This document shows positions 1-9,004 of a DNA stretch of 64,000 bases, piece by piece (the first letter of the stretch is position 1; every line of letters begins with the position of its first letter). The notes below the pieces were generated by a model. The model was given only the letters and a program-made list of their open reading frames with translations, did not search any database and was not told the DNA's origin. Made by a program: the position numbers and the translations under genes. The DNA is from CALLPQ01 sp038531745 (GTDB taxonomy: Bacteria > Pseudomonadota > Alphaproteobacteria > Caulobacterales > Parvularculaceae), in the NCBI GenBank assembly GCA_038531745.1, contig JBCBBJ010000010.1, positions 62,001 to 126,000 of the forward strand, given 5' to 3'.

Positions 1-483
1 GCGAAAGACCTGCATCTTTACGGGCAAAGCCATATCAATGCCGCCTTCACCTATACCCGCCCCACGGGTAATCGTTTCAATGATGGCGATCGTGGTGCCT
101 GGTATTGCGCGTGGAAAATGCTGACCAGCGCCCAGGAAGTAGGCTTTCATCGTACAAGAGAGTTAGGCTTCATGGGTCTTTATGAGGATCGCAAACCCTA
201 TGTGGAGCTACTCGCCGATTTCGTTGGCGATTTCCCTGTCCTCACCGACCCGGACCATCCTGCGCTGCACGAGGACCCTGAAAGCGGATATCCGGCCGGT
301 CAGCGTTTTGCACATGACTTAAGACGCGAAGGCTATAGAGGCCTAATTTACCCGTCAGTGCGCGATCAGGGCGGACAGTGTTTTGTCGCCTTTGATCCGG
401 GGATCGTTCAGAATGTACGCCCCGGCGCAAGTTGGATGCTTGAATGGTTTGGGACGCCGGAATTTTCGGTTCGAGCATTATGA
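1..483 (+). CDS. RES-domain protein, C-terminal part (truncated by window edge)
   Basis: The open frame enters from the left edge and stops at TGA 481-483, leaving about 160 residues. The RES fold signature is visible: YTRPTGNRF followed by the FNDGDRGAWYCA block early on, and a WFGTPEF tail. RES proteins are ADP-ribosyltransferase-like; characterised members of RES-Xre toxin-antitoxin pairs consume NAD+. Which subgroup this belongs to cannot be told because the N-terminus and any upstream antitoxin gene lie outside the window. The following MFS gene starts 35 nt downstream on the same strand, but that spacing says little about shared function. Family call is solid; a toxin role is inference. 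Confidence 0.8.
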   Translation, partial: AKDLHLYGQSHINAAFTYTRPTGNRFNDGDRGAWYCAWKMLTSAQEVGFHRTRELGFMGLYEDRKPYVELLADFVGDFPVLTDPDHPALHEDPESGYPAGQRFAHDLRREGYRGLIYPSVRDQGGQCFVAFDPGIVQNVRPGASWMLEWFGTPEFSVRAL

Positions 484-517
484 GTTCTACACTGACTATT
501 CCCCTCTACATTCTCTG

Positions 518-1717
518 ATGACCAAACCCGTCGCAATCGCCCTGCTTGTTGTTGCCGAGATCCTGGCCATGGCGTTGTGGTTTACAGGCTCGGCGGTGGT
601 GGGGGAGATGGCCGCGCAGGCTGACCTGTCGGAGATACGTCAGGCTTTGCTGGCGAGCGGGGTTCAGTTCGGATTTGCCGTTGGTGCGCTTGTCTATGCC
701 GTTCTCGGTCTTGCTGATCGGTATGATCCGCGCCGCGTTTTCGCCCTTAGCGCTCTTGTCGCCGCGCTGGCGAATGCAGCGATTTTGATTGTTCCTGTGG
801 GGAGTATCGCGGCAATCATCTTGCGCTGTTTTACCGGTGGCTTTCTGGCTGGGGTCTACCCGGTGGGGATGAAGATCGCCGCGGGCTGGGGCACGAAAGA
901 TCGCGGCCTGTTGGTGGGCCTGCTGGTTGGGGCGCTGACCCTGGGCTCAGCCATGCCTTATTTTCTGGCGTTCCTTGGTGGGCAGAATTGGCAATTAGTT
1001 GTGCTCAGCGCCAGTGGCCTCGGTATTATCGGTGCCCTGATCATTCCCTTAACGCAACTGGGCCCAAACCACGGGCAAGCCGCCGGTTTTCGGTGGAACC
1101 GGCTCACGCTTGCCTGGACCGATCGGCGCATCCGCTATGCGTTTATCGGCTATCTTGGCCATATGTGGGAGCTCTATGCCTTTTGGGCATGGATTGGTGT
1201 GGCGCTTAGCCTGTCGTTTAGCAACCATATGGGGGCGTCCGACGCCCTTGCGCTCAGCAAGCTAACGGCCTTCGCTGCCGTGGGTTTGGGTGCCGTGGGC
1301 TGTGTTCTTGGCGGACTTCTTGCTGATCGCTACGGCAAAGCTGAGTTGACGCTGCTGGCCATGGGGCTTTCGGGTAGTATCGCGCTGGTCACGGCGCTGG
1401 TCTTTACTGCCCATCCAGCACTCGTTGTTATCTGTGTACTGATCTGGGGTTTCGCAGTTATTGCTGATTCGGCGCAGTTTTCTGCCCTAGTTGCCGATGC
1501 CGCACCCGCGGCGGATACGGGCTCCCTTCTCACCTTTCAAACCGCGTTGGGGTTTGCGCTCACCACCATCACCGTCCAGCTTGCGCCCTTCGTGGCGGAA
1601 AAAATTGGCTGGCGGGGCCTTTTTGTGGTCTTGGCGCTTGGCCCCGTGATTGGCATGATGGCCATGGCGCGCTTGCGGGGATTGACCGCGCCCGACCAAC
1701 CGATTGGGAGAGCCTGA
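518..1717 (+). CDS. MFS transporter
   Basis: A 399-residue polytopic membrane protein with about 12 hydrophobic segments, the usual size of a major facilitator superfamily carrier. Loop 2-3 carries the LADRYDPRRVF version of the MFS GxxxDRxGRR motif near residue 67, and a second copy (LLADRYGKAEL) near residue 268 marks the start of the second six-helix half. I chose ATG 518 because the protein then begins directly with the first membrane helix (MTKPVAIALLVVAEILAMAL); the frame is open further upstream but lacks membrane character there. The ribosome-binding site is weak. Substrate cannot be predicted. The next gene, a threonine aldolase, starts 5 nt after the stop, so the two are probably co-transcribed. 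Confidence 0.85.
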   Translation: MTKPVAIALLVVAEILAMALWFTGSAVVGEMAAQADLSEIRQALLASGVQFGFAVGALVYAVLGLADRYDPRRVFALSALVAALANAAILIVPVGSIAAIILRCFTGGFLAGVYPVGMKIAAGWGTKDRGLLVGLLVGALTLGSAMPYFLAFLGGQNWQLVVLSASGLGIIGALIIPLTQLGPNHGQAAGFRWNRLTLAWTDRRIRYAFIGYLGHMWELYAFWAWIGVALSLSFSNHMGASDALALSKLTAFAAVGLGAVGCVLGGLLADRYGKAELTLLAMGLSGSIALVTALVFTAHPALVVICVLIWGFAVIADSAQFSALVADAAPAADTGSLLTFQTALGFALTTITVQLAPFVAEKIGWRGLFVVLALGPVIGMMAMARLRGLTAPDQPIGRA

Positions 1718-1721
1718 CGAA

Positions 1722-2777
1722 ATGCAATTTGCTTCTGACAATTGGGTGGGTGCCCACCCGGCAATCATGGATGCCTTGGCGCGGGCGAACGCCATGCCGC
1801 ATCCCGCCTATGGCGGCGATCCCATCACTGAGCGTGCCGTTGCCCGGATCAATACACTCTTCGAATGCGACGCAGCGATTTACTTTGTGACGACCGGCGG
1901 CGCCGCCAATGGTCTTGCCCTTAGTGTCCTCACACCGCCCTACGGAATGGTGCTATGCCATGAACAGAGTCATATCGAGATGGACGAATGCGCCGGTCCG
2001 GAATTTTTTACCGGCGGCGCCAAACTCTGCACCGTGCCCGGATCTGCGGGTAAACTGACCCCCGCGGCCATAACCCAAACCCTCGCCGGATTTCCCGAAC
2101 GCCCCCCCCATGGCAGCCCGGCGCATATGGTGTCGCTCACGCAACTGACCGAATGCGGGACCCGGTATAGTCTTGATGAGCTGTCCACCCTCACCGCGTG
2201 TGCTCGCGACCACAAGCTTACCGTTCATATGGATGGGGCCCGTTTTGCCAATGCGCTGGTGGCGACGAGCGCAACCCCGGCTGAAATGAGTTGGAAAGCT
2301 GGTATCGACGTCCTGTGCCTAGGTGCCACAAAAAATGGCTGTCTCATGGCCGAGGCGGTGATCTTTTTTAACAAGGATCATGCACGCGACTTTGAGTTTA
2401 GGCGCAAGCGGGCTGGCCATCTTCTCTCCAAATATCGGTTTATCAGTGCACAGATTGATGCGTGGTTGACCGATGATTTGTGGCTGACGCTCGCGGCCAC
2501 GGCCAATGCCCGGGCCCATGGCTTGTCCACGGCTCTGTGCGGAATCGACGGTGTCACCTCATGGTACCCCACTGACGGCAACGAAGTGTTTGTCTCTTTT
2601 CCCGGCGATGTGGCCGATCGCTTGCGCGCGGCAGGGGCGCAATTCTATCCGTGGGTCACCCCCGGCGACCCCGCTGGCGGCACCATGCAAAGACTAATCT
2701 GCTCTTACGCCACTCGCCAGGACGATATTGATGCGTTTGTGGAAATGACGGATACGCTTTGCACCAGCCATAAATAA
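1722..2777 (+). CDS. ltaE: low-specificity L-threonine aldolase
   Basis: A 351-residue PLP enzyme of the beta-eliminating lyase / threonine aldolase family, which splits L-threonine or L-allo-threonine into glycine and acetaldehyde. It opens with MQFASDNWVGAHP, the usual FxSDN start of the family, and has the VHMDGARFANAL block (Asp binding the PLP ring nitrogen) near residue 170 and the PLP lysine in CLGATKNG near residue 204. ATG 1722 was preferred to the in-frame TTG at 1704 because the family motif starts there and a GGGAGAG lies upstream. It follows the MFS gene by 5 nt, so the transporter may move an amino acid or a product, but this is inference. A strong hairpin terminator follows. 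Confidence 0.9.
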   Translation: MQFASDNWVGAHPAIMDALARANAMPHPAYGGDPITERAVARINTLFECDAAIYFVTTGGAANGLALSVLTPPYGMVLCHEQSHIEMDECAGPEFFTGGAKLCTVPGSAGKLTPAAITQTLAGFPERPPHGSPAHMVSLTQLTECGTRYSLDELSTLTACARDHKLTVHMDGARFANALVATSATPAEMSWKAGIDVLCLGATKNGCLMAEAVIFFNKDHARDFEFRRKRAGHLLSKYRFISAQIDAWLTDDLWLTLAATANARAHGLSTALCGIDGVTSWYPTDGNEVFVSFPGDVADRLRAAGAQFYPWVTPGDPAGGTMQRLICSYATRQDDIDAFVEMTDTLCTSHK

Positions 2778-2779
2778 TA

Positions 2780-2809
2780 AGCCCTGAATGGTGGGGACCA
2801 TTCAGGGCT
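2780..2809. terminator. perfect 13-bp hairpin terminator
   Basis: Inverted arms AGCCCTGAATGGT and ACCATTCAGGGCT enclose a GGGG loop with no mismatch. It begins right after the threonine aldolase stop and lies between two convergent genes, so it can serve both. No long T-run follows on the plus strand, so factor-assisted or structural termination is likely. Confidence 0.8.
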
Positions 2810-2816
2810 AGGGGTT

Positions 2817-2833
2817 GGGGGCGCAGAGCCCCC
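2817..2833. terminator. second GC hairpin between convergent genes
   Basis: Arms GGGGGC and GCCCCC around a 5-nt loop, 7 nt beyond the perfect hairpin and 15 nt from the end of the minus-strand RTX gene. A second stem-loop in the same gap is consistent with a bidirectional terminator region. Confidence 0.45.
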
Positions 2834-2848
2834 GGGGGCAACCAATGA

Positions 2849-5800
2849 TTAGAAAATAAAGTCATCAGCCATCAGCGACATCACCTCAACACCGTTGAGC
2901 GTAATGGAATTGATCCCGTCACTGATAATGGTGTTGCCATTGGCATCGGTGGTCAGGTGATTGTTGATAAGATCGTCAAAGTCGGTAATCCCGGTAACCG
3001 CCGACAGATCTATCTGATCACTTCCCGCGCCATCATTAAAGTCCTCGATAAAGTCTGTACCAAACTCATCGGCGAAGACGAATATATCGTTTCCGGAGTT
3101 GCCTTCCAGGGTGTCGTCTCCCAGTCCACCGATCAGCGTGTCATGGTTCGTACCACCAGCCAGCCAGTCATCGCCCGCACCACCGTCAAGGATATCGGTA
3201 CCTGATCCGCCATCAAGGGAGTCGTTGCCGGTCCCGCCGAAAATATCGTCAGTACCAACTCCGCCTTCAATCTCATCATCACCGGCACCGCCATCGACAA
3301 CATCGATACCGCCGCCAGCGGCGATCGTGTCATTACCTTCACCGCCTGAGATGGTGTCGTGGTTTGTTCCGCCGGTGATGAAGTCATCACCAAGACCGCC
3401 GGTAATATCATCAGCACCGGTACCACCATAGACCGTGTCATCGCCCGCGCCAGCATCAACAAGATCATTACCGCGACCGGCATCGATTTCATCATCGCCA
3501 TTACCGGCATCGACAACGTCAAACCCTGCTTCGGCAAGGATTGTATCATTGCCTTCACCGCCGGTGATGGTGTCATGGTTGGTCCCGCCAGCGAGGAGAT
3601 CATTGCCAAGCCCACCATCAATGAGATCACGGCCTTTACCGCCATCGGTTTCATCGTCACCGTCACCGGTAATTAGAATGTCGTCGCCAACACCGCCTTC
3701 GAGGAAATCGTCACCGGCGCCGCCATAAAGCTCATCAAAACCGGATTCGCCTTGCAACGTGTCATTACCCGCGCCGCCGGTGATGGTGTCATGGTTTTGG
3801 CCCCCATTGAGAAGATCATTGCCCAGACCGCCATCCACAAGGTCCCGGCCGGATTCAGCATAAGCTTCATCATCACCGTCACCGCCATTGAGCGTGTCGT
3901 CACCGCCCGCCCCGTCGAGGGTATCATTGCCAATGCCGCCCTCAAGCAGATCGTGGCCGCCCTCGCCGAGGATATCATCATCACCGGCCTCACCGCGGAT
4001 AGTATCGTGGTTCGTCCCGCCACTGAGGATATCGTTGCCAGCACCGCCAAGGACACTGTCGATACCGCTACCACCATCAATGGTGTCTGCCCCATTACCG
4101 CCGAGAAGCGTATCTTCGCGCACCCCGCCATCGATCAGATCATTTCCATCGCCGCCATCAATCAAGTCAGCGCCGCGTCCCCCCTCAATCGTATCATCGC
4201 CGCCAAACCCGTTGATCACATCGTCGCCAATGGTGCCAATGATGGAGTCTGCGCCGTCCATACCGCCGGAGACAGGAGCCACCGCGCCCGCGAGGGTGGC
4301 GATTTCGCCATCGGTGAGGGCCCGGTCATAAACGGCAAAGTTCGCGAGGGCGCCATCAAACGCATCGCGCGGGGTGTCGTCATCTTCACGCCGATGCCGC
4401 CCGGATGCGCCAAGCAGGAGCGAACGGGTGTTCGCCTCCAAGCCTTGCTGAAAGCCGAATTCCACATCAACCAGCTCACCATCAAGATAGACCCGTAAGC
4501 CACCGGTGCCAAAACTCACCGCCAGATGGTAGGTTTGACCTTCAGCAATGGTGACATTCGGCACCACCAATAATTCGGAGCGACTGTCCGACTGCTGACG
4601 GACCATCAGAACGCCATCTTCAATATAGGCGGTCAGGTGCCCACCATTGTCAAACCCGCTGCCATCTTTAGAGAACAGCGTTTTGCGCCCGGTCACGTCA
4701 TCGGCATTAAAGCTCACCACAAAGGTACCGTTGGCGATCGCCAGTGATGGATCATGGCCAAGCTCCAGGCCCTCACCATGATTGCCGGAGATCAACGCTT
4801 CGCCAGCCACGCCGAATACTGGCGCAGTACCATTGATCACCCCGAATTCATCCGCCGTGGGCAGATCATCGGGCGGCGCAATGGGTCCAGTATCCGCCGA
4901 CACGGCCAGCGGTTGTAGAGCCTCATCAAGCCGATCAATCCCGCGCACAATGCCATAAGCGGGCCCGGCATCATGCTCAATATCGTCCTCGGTAACAATA
5001 TCGCCATAGATGGTGATGGTGCCCAAGAGATCATCATTATGCGCACCACCGCCATTACCCTGGTCGGAGAAAAGCTGAATGACCGAATGATCGATAATGC
5101 CGTCATTATTGGCATCGCCATAGGTGATGCCCAGAATCTGTGTTGTGTGTCCTTCAATAACGATCCGGTCACCTTCGGCGCGGCTAAAGTCCGTGATCAC
5201 ATCATTGCCGATGGCATCAACCCAGTGGTCGTGGATATTATCATTTTCGCCCGCCACGCCTTGCCAGCGAATGGAGCCATCATCATTGGTATGCTCCTCA
5301 ATAAACCGGCGTTTGGCATTGATCAGTGTCTGGAAATAAAACGTGTCGGCGCCCGCACCACCGGTGAGCACATCATCGGCAGGGATCTGCTGATCAGGGT
5401 AAAGCTTGCCCGTGGCCGGGTCCAGCTCATTATAGGGATCACCTTCATCACGGTTTGGATCAAAGGCAACATCGGGCTCGCGCGCGTCGGCTTGTGCGAT
5501 CAGCAAATCATCGCCGTCACCGCCATTCAAAATGTCCTCGCCATGCCCGCCATCAAGCACATCGTTGCCGGCGCCGCCCTCTAGCGTATCGTTTCCGTAA
5601 AACCCTTGCAGCACATCATTGCCCACGGCCCCGTCAATCTGGTCATCACCAAACCCGCCATTGATGGCATCACCGATGGCCGATCCCACAAGAATATCGG
5701 CACCGTCCGTACCCGCCTCAATAGGGCGCGCATCGATCAACTCGCCGCGATGATTGATTTCATATTGAGCGGCCAACGCCCGGGCGGTATCACTGCCATG

Positions 5801-8053
5801 GTGGAGTTGCGCAAAGGCGGGCAGCAATTCCTCCGTGGCAAGATCGTATAGTGCCTCTTCCTCAAAGACCGGGTTCACATCACCCGCAAGGGCGGTCACA
5901 TCAAGAACTTCCAATTGCTCGGCATAAACCGCAACATCGGAGATCGTGCCCTCAAACACATCGCGCGGGTCCTGCCCGTCATCGCTACGGTGAGTGCCGG
6001 AGCCGCCAATGAGGAGGCTGCGTATATTTTCCTCCAGCCCCTGTTTGAACTCAGGTTCCGCGGCCACTAGCGCGCCATCGAGGAAAATCTTCAGGCCATC
6101 ATCACCGAAGGAAACAGCCAGATGATGGTCAACCCCTGCATTGATCAACACATTGGGCACGGTGAGATGCTCTGAGGCACTATCAGATTGCTGGCGGATT
6201 TTTAGCTGGCCATTTTCAATCCAAACCGTCAGGTGACCGCCATTATCAAAATCGCGACCATCCTTTGAGAACAGCGTTTGCCGCCCAAAAACGTCATCGG
6301 CATTAAACGTCAGCGCAATGGTGCCATTGGCCACTGCCAGCGACACATTGTGGCCAGCATCAAGGGCGCTATCGGGATCACCGTCAAAGACGCGCTCCCC
6401 GGCAATACCAAAGACGGGCAATTTGCCGTTGACGAGGCCGAAATCCTCAAACAAGGGAACATCCGATGGCGGATCAATGGGGCCAGTATCTTCGGACACG
6501 GCGAGCGGGGCAAGCGCCTCCGCCAGGCCATCAATATCACGCACAATGCCATAGGTTGGCCCGGCGGAATGCTCAATGTCGCTATCGGTGACAAGATCGC
6601 CATAAACGGTGATCGTGCCGAGCAGATCATTATTATGGGCGCCGCCATTATTCCCCTGGCGGGAGATTAATTGGATGACGGAGAAATCCACCACACCATC
6701 GCCATTGCTGTCGCCATAGCTGATCTCCCGAATTTGAGTTGTGTGCCCCTCAATGACGATACGGTCACCCTCGGCTCGGCTAAAATCGGTAATGACATCA
6801 TTGCCGATCACATCAACCCAATGGTCGTGGATATTGTCATTCTCCCCGGCCACACGGTTCCAGCTGATGGTACCGTCATCATCCGTATGCTCTTCAATAA
6901 AGCGTTGCTTGGCGTTGATCAGGGTTTGGAAATAGAAAACATCACTGCCCGCGCCGCCGGTGAGCACATCGTCCGACGGGATCGGTTGATCGGGATAGAG
7001 CTTGCCCGTAACCGGATCAAGCTCGCCCAGCGGGTCACCTTCGTCCCGGTCCGGATCAAAAGCCACATAGCCTTCACCCCCGTCGGAGCGGGAGATCAGG
7101 AGATCGTCGCCATCACCGCCATTGAGCGTATCCTCGCCATGGCCGCCATCAAGCACATCGCGCCCGGCCCCGCCGGTGAGCGTGTCATTGCCATAGTCCC
7201 CTTGCAGCGTATCGTTACCGCCGCCGCCATTGACCTGATCATCGCCAAAACCGCCATTGATCGCATCGGCCATGGCGTCACCGGCGAGGACATCGCCAGC
7301 ATCGGTGCCGTTTTCAATCGTGACGCCATTGGCCAGGCTGCCATCCTCGTTAAAGCCATAATCGCGGGCAAGATCGAGATAGGTCTGGGTGGTTTGTGCA
7401 ATTTCGCCCGTTTGAGCAAAGGCGGGGGCAAGTTCGCCCGCATCAATCACGGCCTGTGCCGCTGCGCCGAGGGCTGGGTCAGCCTCGGTCGCCAGGGCAA
7501 CGAAATCATCGCTCTCTAGCTGACTGTCATAGACGTATATATCCGAGATCGTGCCGTCGAATGGGTCTTTGGGTGTTTGCGTATCATCGGTTCGGCTAGA
7601 CCCGGACGCCCCGAACAATAGCGCGCGGTCATTGGTCTCCAATCCCTGTTCAAATTCTGGCTCTGCCGCCACGAGGATGCCGTCGAGATAAATTTTCAGA
7701 CCATCATCACCGAACGATACCGCCAATTGATGGGTCTCACCGCTATTGATCAACACGTTGGGCACGGCAATCTGCTCCGACTGATCGGCCGATTGCTGGC
7801 GCACAATTAAACGGCCATTTTCGATCCAGACGGTTAGGTGACCGCCATTGTCAAACCCGTTGCCGTCCTTCGAAAATAAGGTGTTGCGGCCAAAGACATC
7901 GTCAGCATTAAAGGTCAGCGCGATCGTCCCGTTAGGAATGGACAACGCCGCGGGGCTACCCACATCGAGAAAATCTTCGCGATTGCCTGTAAAAACTGTG
8001 TCTCCTGCGACCGAAAAGACCGGCACATTCCCGTTGACGACGCCCTGATTCAT
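2849..8053 (-). CDS. giant RTX protein with three LamG modules (type I secreted)
   Basis: A 1734-residue acidic protein, predicted to be exported by a type I secretion system. Layout: LamG (concanavalin-like) domain about 35-180, RTX block 264-325, a DFSRAEGDRI-containing linker to 520; the same again at about 534-1060; a third LamG about 1067-1250; then a long run of GGxGxDxLxGG calcium-binding nonapeptides (about 1265-1660) and a C-terminal secretion tail ending in DDFIF. No N-terminal signal peptide is present, as expected for this route. ATG 8053 is preceded by GGAGAG at good spacing; the frame is open to a GTG at 8086 but without such a site. Such proteins are commonly surface adhesins or calcium-dependent matrix proteins. 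No HlyB/HlyD/TolC genes are in the window. Role beyond secretion and Ca2+ binding is inference. Confidence 0.88.
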   Translation of the reverse strand: MNQGVVNGNVPVFSVAGDTVFTGNREDFLDVGSPAALSIPNGTIALTFNADDVFGRNTLFSKDGNGFDNGGHLTVWIENGRLIVRQQSADQSEQIAVPNVLINSGETHQLAVSFGDDGLKIYLDGILVAAEPEFEQGLETNDRALLFGASGSSRTDDTQTPKDPFDGTISDIYVYDSQLESDDFVALATEADPALGAAAQAVIDAGELAPAFAQTGEIAQTTQTYLDLARDYGFNEDGSLANGVTIENGTDAGDVLAGDAMADAINGGFGDDQVNGGGGNDTLQGDYGNDTLTGGAGRDVLDGGHGEDTLNGGDGDDLLISRSDGGEGYVAFDPDRDEGDPLGELDPVTGKLYPDQPIPSDDVLTGGAGSDVFYFQTLINAKQRFIEEHTDDDGTISWNRVAGENDNIHDHWVDVIGNDVITDFSRAEGDRIVIEGHTTQIREISYGDSNGDGVVDFSVIQLISRQGNNGGAHNNDLLGTITVYGDLVTDSDIEHSAGPTYGIVRDIDGLAEALAPLAVSEDTGPIDPPSDVPLFEDFGLVNGKLPVFGIAGERVFDGDPDSALDAGHNVSLAVANGTIALTFNADDVFGRQTLFSKDGRDFDNGGHLTVWIENGQLKIRQQSDSASEHLTVPNVLINAGVDHHLAVSFGDDGLKIFLDGALVAAEPEFKQGLEENIRSLLIGGSGTHRSDDGQDPRDVFEGTISDVAVYAEQLEVLDVTALAGDVNPVFEEEALYDLATEELLPAFAQLHHGSDTARALAAQYEINHRGELIDARPIEAGTDGADILVGSAIGDAINGGFGDDQIDGAVGNDVLQGFYGNDTLEGGAGNDVLDGGHGEDILNGGDGDDLLIAQADAREPDVAFDPNRDEGDPYNELDPATGKLYPDQQIPADDVLTGGAGADTFYFQTLINAKRRFIEEHTNDDGSIRWQGVAGENDNIHDHWVDAIGNDVITDFSRAEGDRIVIEGHTTQILGITYGDANNDGIIDHSVIQLFSDQGNGGGAHNDDLLGTITIYGDIVTEDDIEHDAGPAYGIVRGIDRLDEALQPLAVSADTGPIAPPDDLPTADEFGVINGTAPVFGVAGEALISGNHGEGLELGHDPSLAIANGTFVVSFNADDVTGRKTLFSKDGSGFDNGGHLTAYIEDGVLMVRQQSDSRSELLVVPNVTIAEGQTYHLAVSFGTGGLRVYLDGELVDVEFGFQQGLEANTRSLLLGASGRHRREDDDTPRDAFDGALANFAVYDRALTDGEIATLAGAVAPVSGGMDGADSIIGTIGDDVINGFGGDDTIEGGRGADLIDGGDGNDLIDGGVREDTLLGGNGADTIDGGSGIDSVLGGAGNDILSGGTNHDTIRGEAGDDDILGEGGHDLLEGGIGNDTLDGAGGDDTLNGGDGDDEAYAESGRDLVDGGLGNDLLNGGQNHDTITGGAGNDTLQGESGFDELYGGAGDDFLEGGVGDDILITGDGDDETDGGKGRDLIDGGLGNDLLAGGTNHDTITGGEGNDTILAEAGFDVVDAGNGDDEIDAGRGNDLVDAGAGDDTVYGGTGADDITGGLGDDFITGGTNHDTISGGEGNDTIAAGGGIDVVDGGAGDDEIEGGVGTDDIFGGTGNDSLDGGSGTDILDGGAGDDWLAGGTNHDTLIGGLGDDTLEGNSGNDIFVFADEFGTDFIEDFNDGAGSDQIDLSAVTGITDFDDLINNHLTTDANGNTIISDGINSITLNGVEVMSLMADDFIF
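4838..8038 (-). repeat. two tandem ~1.6-kb coding repeats inside the LamG RTX gene
   Basis: The unit 6434-8038 (535 codons) recurs at 4838-6433 (532 codons); each starts at a [VI]NGxxPVF motif, carries one LamG domain, one short RTX block and one DFSRAEGDRI linker. A third unit starts at 4837 but keeps only the LamG part before the long RTX array. Side by side the two full copies are clearly alike but differ at many third positions and in several codons, so the duplication is old rather than recent. Confidence 0.8.
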
Positions 8054-8769
8054 GAAACTCTCCACAATTTGACAAATACTGACCACCCCAGACCATGCAG
8101 ATGGTTTGGCAATTGGTAGTTAATCCGGATAGGGATTTATTTTACAATTCGGTTAGGTAATCCCCTAAGACACCGCAGAGTTAGGCCGCTAGAATTTAGC
8201 GAAGCTATAACATCCCGGTACGGACTTGATTCAAACCTTCGGAAAATATCTCTAAAATACTGTAGGTGCCTTATGTTCTGGCCGCTCGTTTTGATCGTTA
8301 CGTTACCACGACTTGGTTTTTCATTCGGGGCATCATATGACAGAAATGTAATTAACCTTGATAGGTATACGGATTTGTAATCAATCTTGCATTCTGCACC
8401 TTGCATTTTGACATACACTTTACGCTCATAGGTTGCAGATTGAGTTTCGAACTCCCTTATTTGGGGGGAGGGTGGTAGAAAACCATCGTGTCAATGAAAC
8501 AGGCGTCTTTGCTCTTTATTTCCCACCTTTGAGAGTCTAACGGAAAAATCGGTTTCGTCGGTCGAAAACGTGTTTTTTGAGAACCGGCGCGCAGCGTACA
8601 TTGGGACGTGAGCACAGGAAGCGCAGACAAACGCGTTTGCAGACGACGAAAATAGACTTTTCGGTAGGTCTCTGACGAGAGCGCTTTTCATGCACTCACC
8701 GGTAGAGCCTCGCAGGCACGCAGCCCAAAGCGCGGCATTTCTACCATTGCGCATGGCCGAGGCATCGCT
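8054..8769. other. AT-richer intergenic stretch upstream of the RTX gene and heme operon
   Basis: About 700 nt between the minus-strand RTX gene and the heme locus, visibly richer in A and T than its surroundings in its RTX-proximal half. Open frames here (for example 8137-8418 and 8491-8910 on the minus strand) have no ribosome-binding site and no recognisable protein. The octamer CTTGCATT occurs twice 15 nt apart near 8385-8407. The region should hold the divergent promoters of both neighbours, but no convincing -35/-10 pair was found. Confidence 0.5.
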
Positions 8770-8979
8770 ATGATTATATTGAGAAGCATTCGCATCTATG
8801 GGAGCAAGCGACTGTCGGGCAAAGAAAATCACCAGGTAGAGACCGACAAACCCGTCTCCAAGCGCCGGCGGCTTGGTCGGCGCGCCTTTTGGATATGGAT
8901 TGCTTATCAATCAATCAAAGGGGCAATCACGCTTTCCCTCATCTGGATACCTTTGTTCTGGTTTTGGCTTAGTAAATAG
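8770..8979 (+). CDS. small single-pass membrane protein heading the hmu operon
   Basis: Up to 69 residues: a short polar N-terminus, a KRRRLGRR basic patch, then a tryptophan-rich hydrophobic segment (FWIWIAYQSIKG, then ITLSLIWIPLFWFWL) that should cross the inner membrane, positive-inside. It ends 25 nt before hmuT and is therefore likely the first cistron of the heme operon. Start choice is open. ATG 8770 sits upstream of a Fur-like box that would then lie inside the coding region. The in-frame CTG at 8812 has a GGGAG at a normal distance and would place the box upstream; it gives a 55-residue protein. I do not recognise the family with certainty; it is not HemP-like in sequence. A role in heme uptake rests only on position. 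Confidence 0.6.
   Translation: MIILRSIRIYGSKRLSGKENHQVETDKPVSKRRRLGRRAFWIWIAYQSIKGAITLSLIWIPLFWFWLSK
8778..8796. promoter_or_regulatory. candidate Fur box of the heme uptake operon
   Basis: ATTGAGAAGCATTCGCATC resembles the AATGAGAATCATTCGCATT form of Fur boxes (16 of 19 positions), although its own two halves match each other at only 5 of 9 positions and it fits the E. coli GATAAT consensus poorly. Its position immediately before the hmu genes supports iron control. It could also be bound by another iron regulator of alphaproteobacteria. Confidence 0.4.
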
Positions 8980-9004
8980 ATCACGCCGAAAGGAAGTATC
9001 GCCA

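Noticed and set aside
2957..7519. Many long open frames on the plus strand across the LamG RTX gene
   Set aside because: They arise from the repetitive Gly-Asp codon pattern of the RTX gene read on the opposite strand; their products are low-complexity (poly Ser-Pro or Ile-Thr-Ala) without family features or ribosome-binding sites.
8137..8418. 93-codon minus-strand frame, C-terminus faintly recalling a LuxR helix-turn-helix
   Set aside because: The resemblance (LTLRCLRGLPNR) has the wrong spacing, no ribosome-binding site precedes, and no other HTH features are present.
8401..8440. TTGACA promoter element at 8408-8413
   Set aside because: No acceptable -10 hexamer lies at 16-18 nt spacing.
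8491..8910. 139-codon minus-strand frame upstream of the heme operon
   Set aside because: Overlaps the better supported small membrane gene and Fur-like box, no domain or ribosome-binding site seen.
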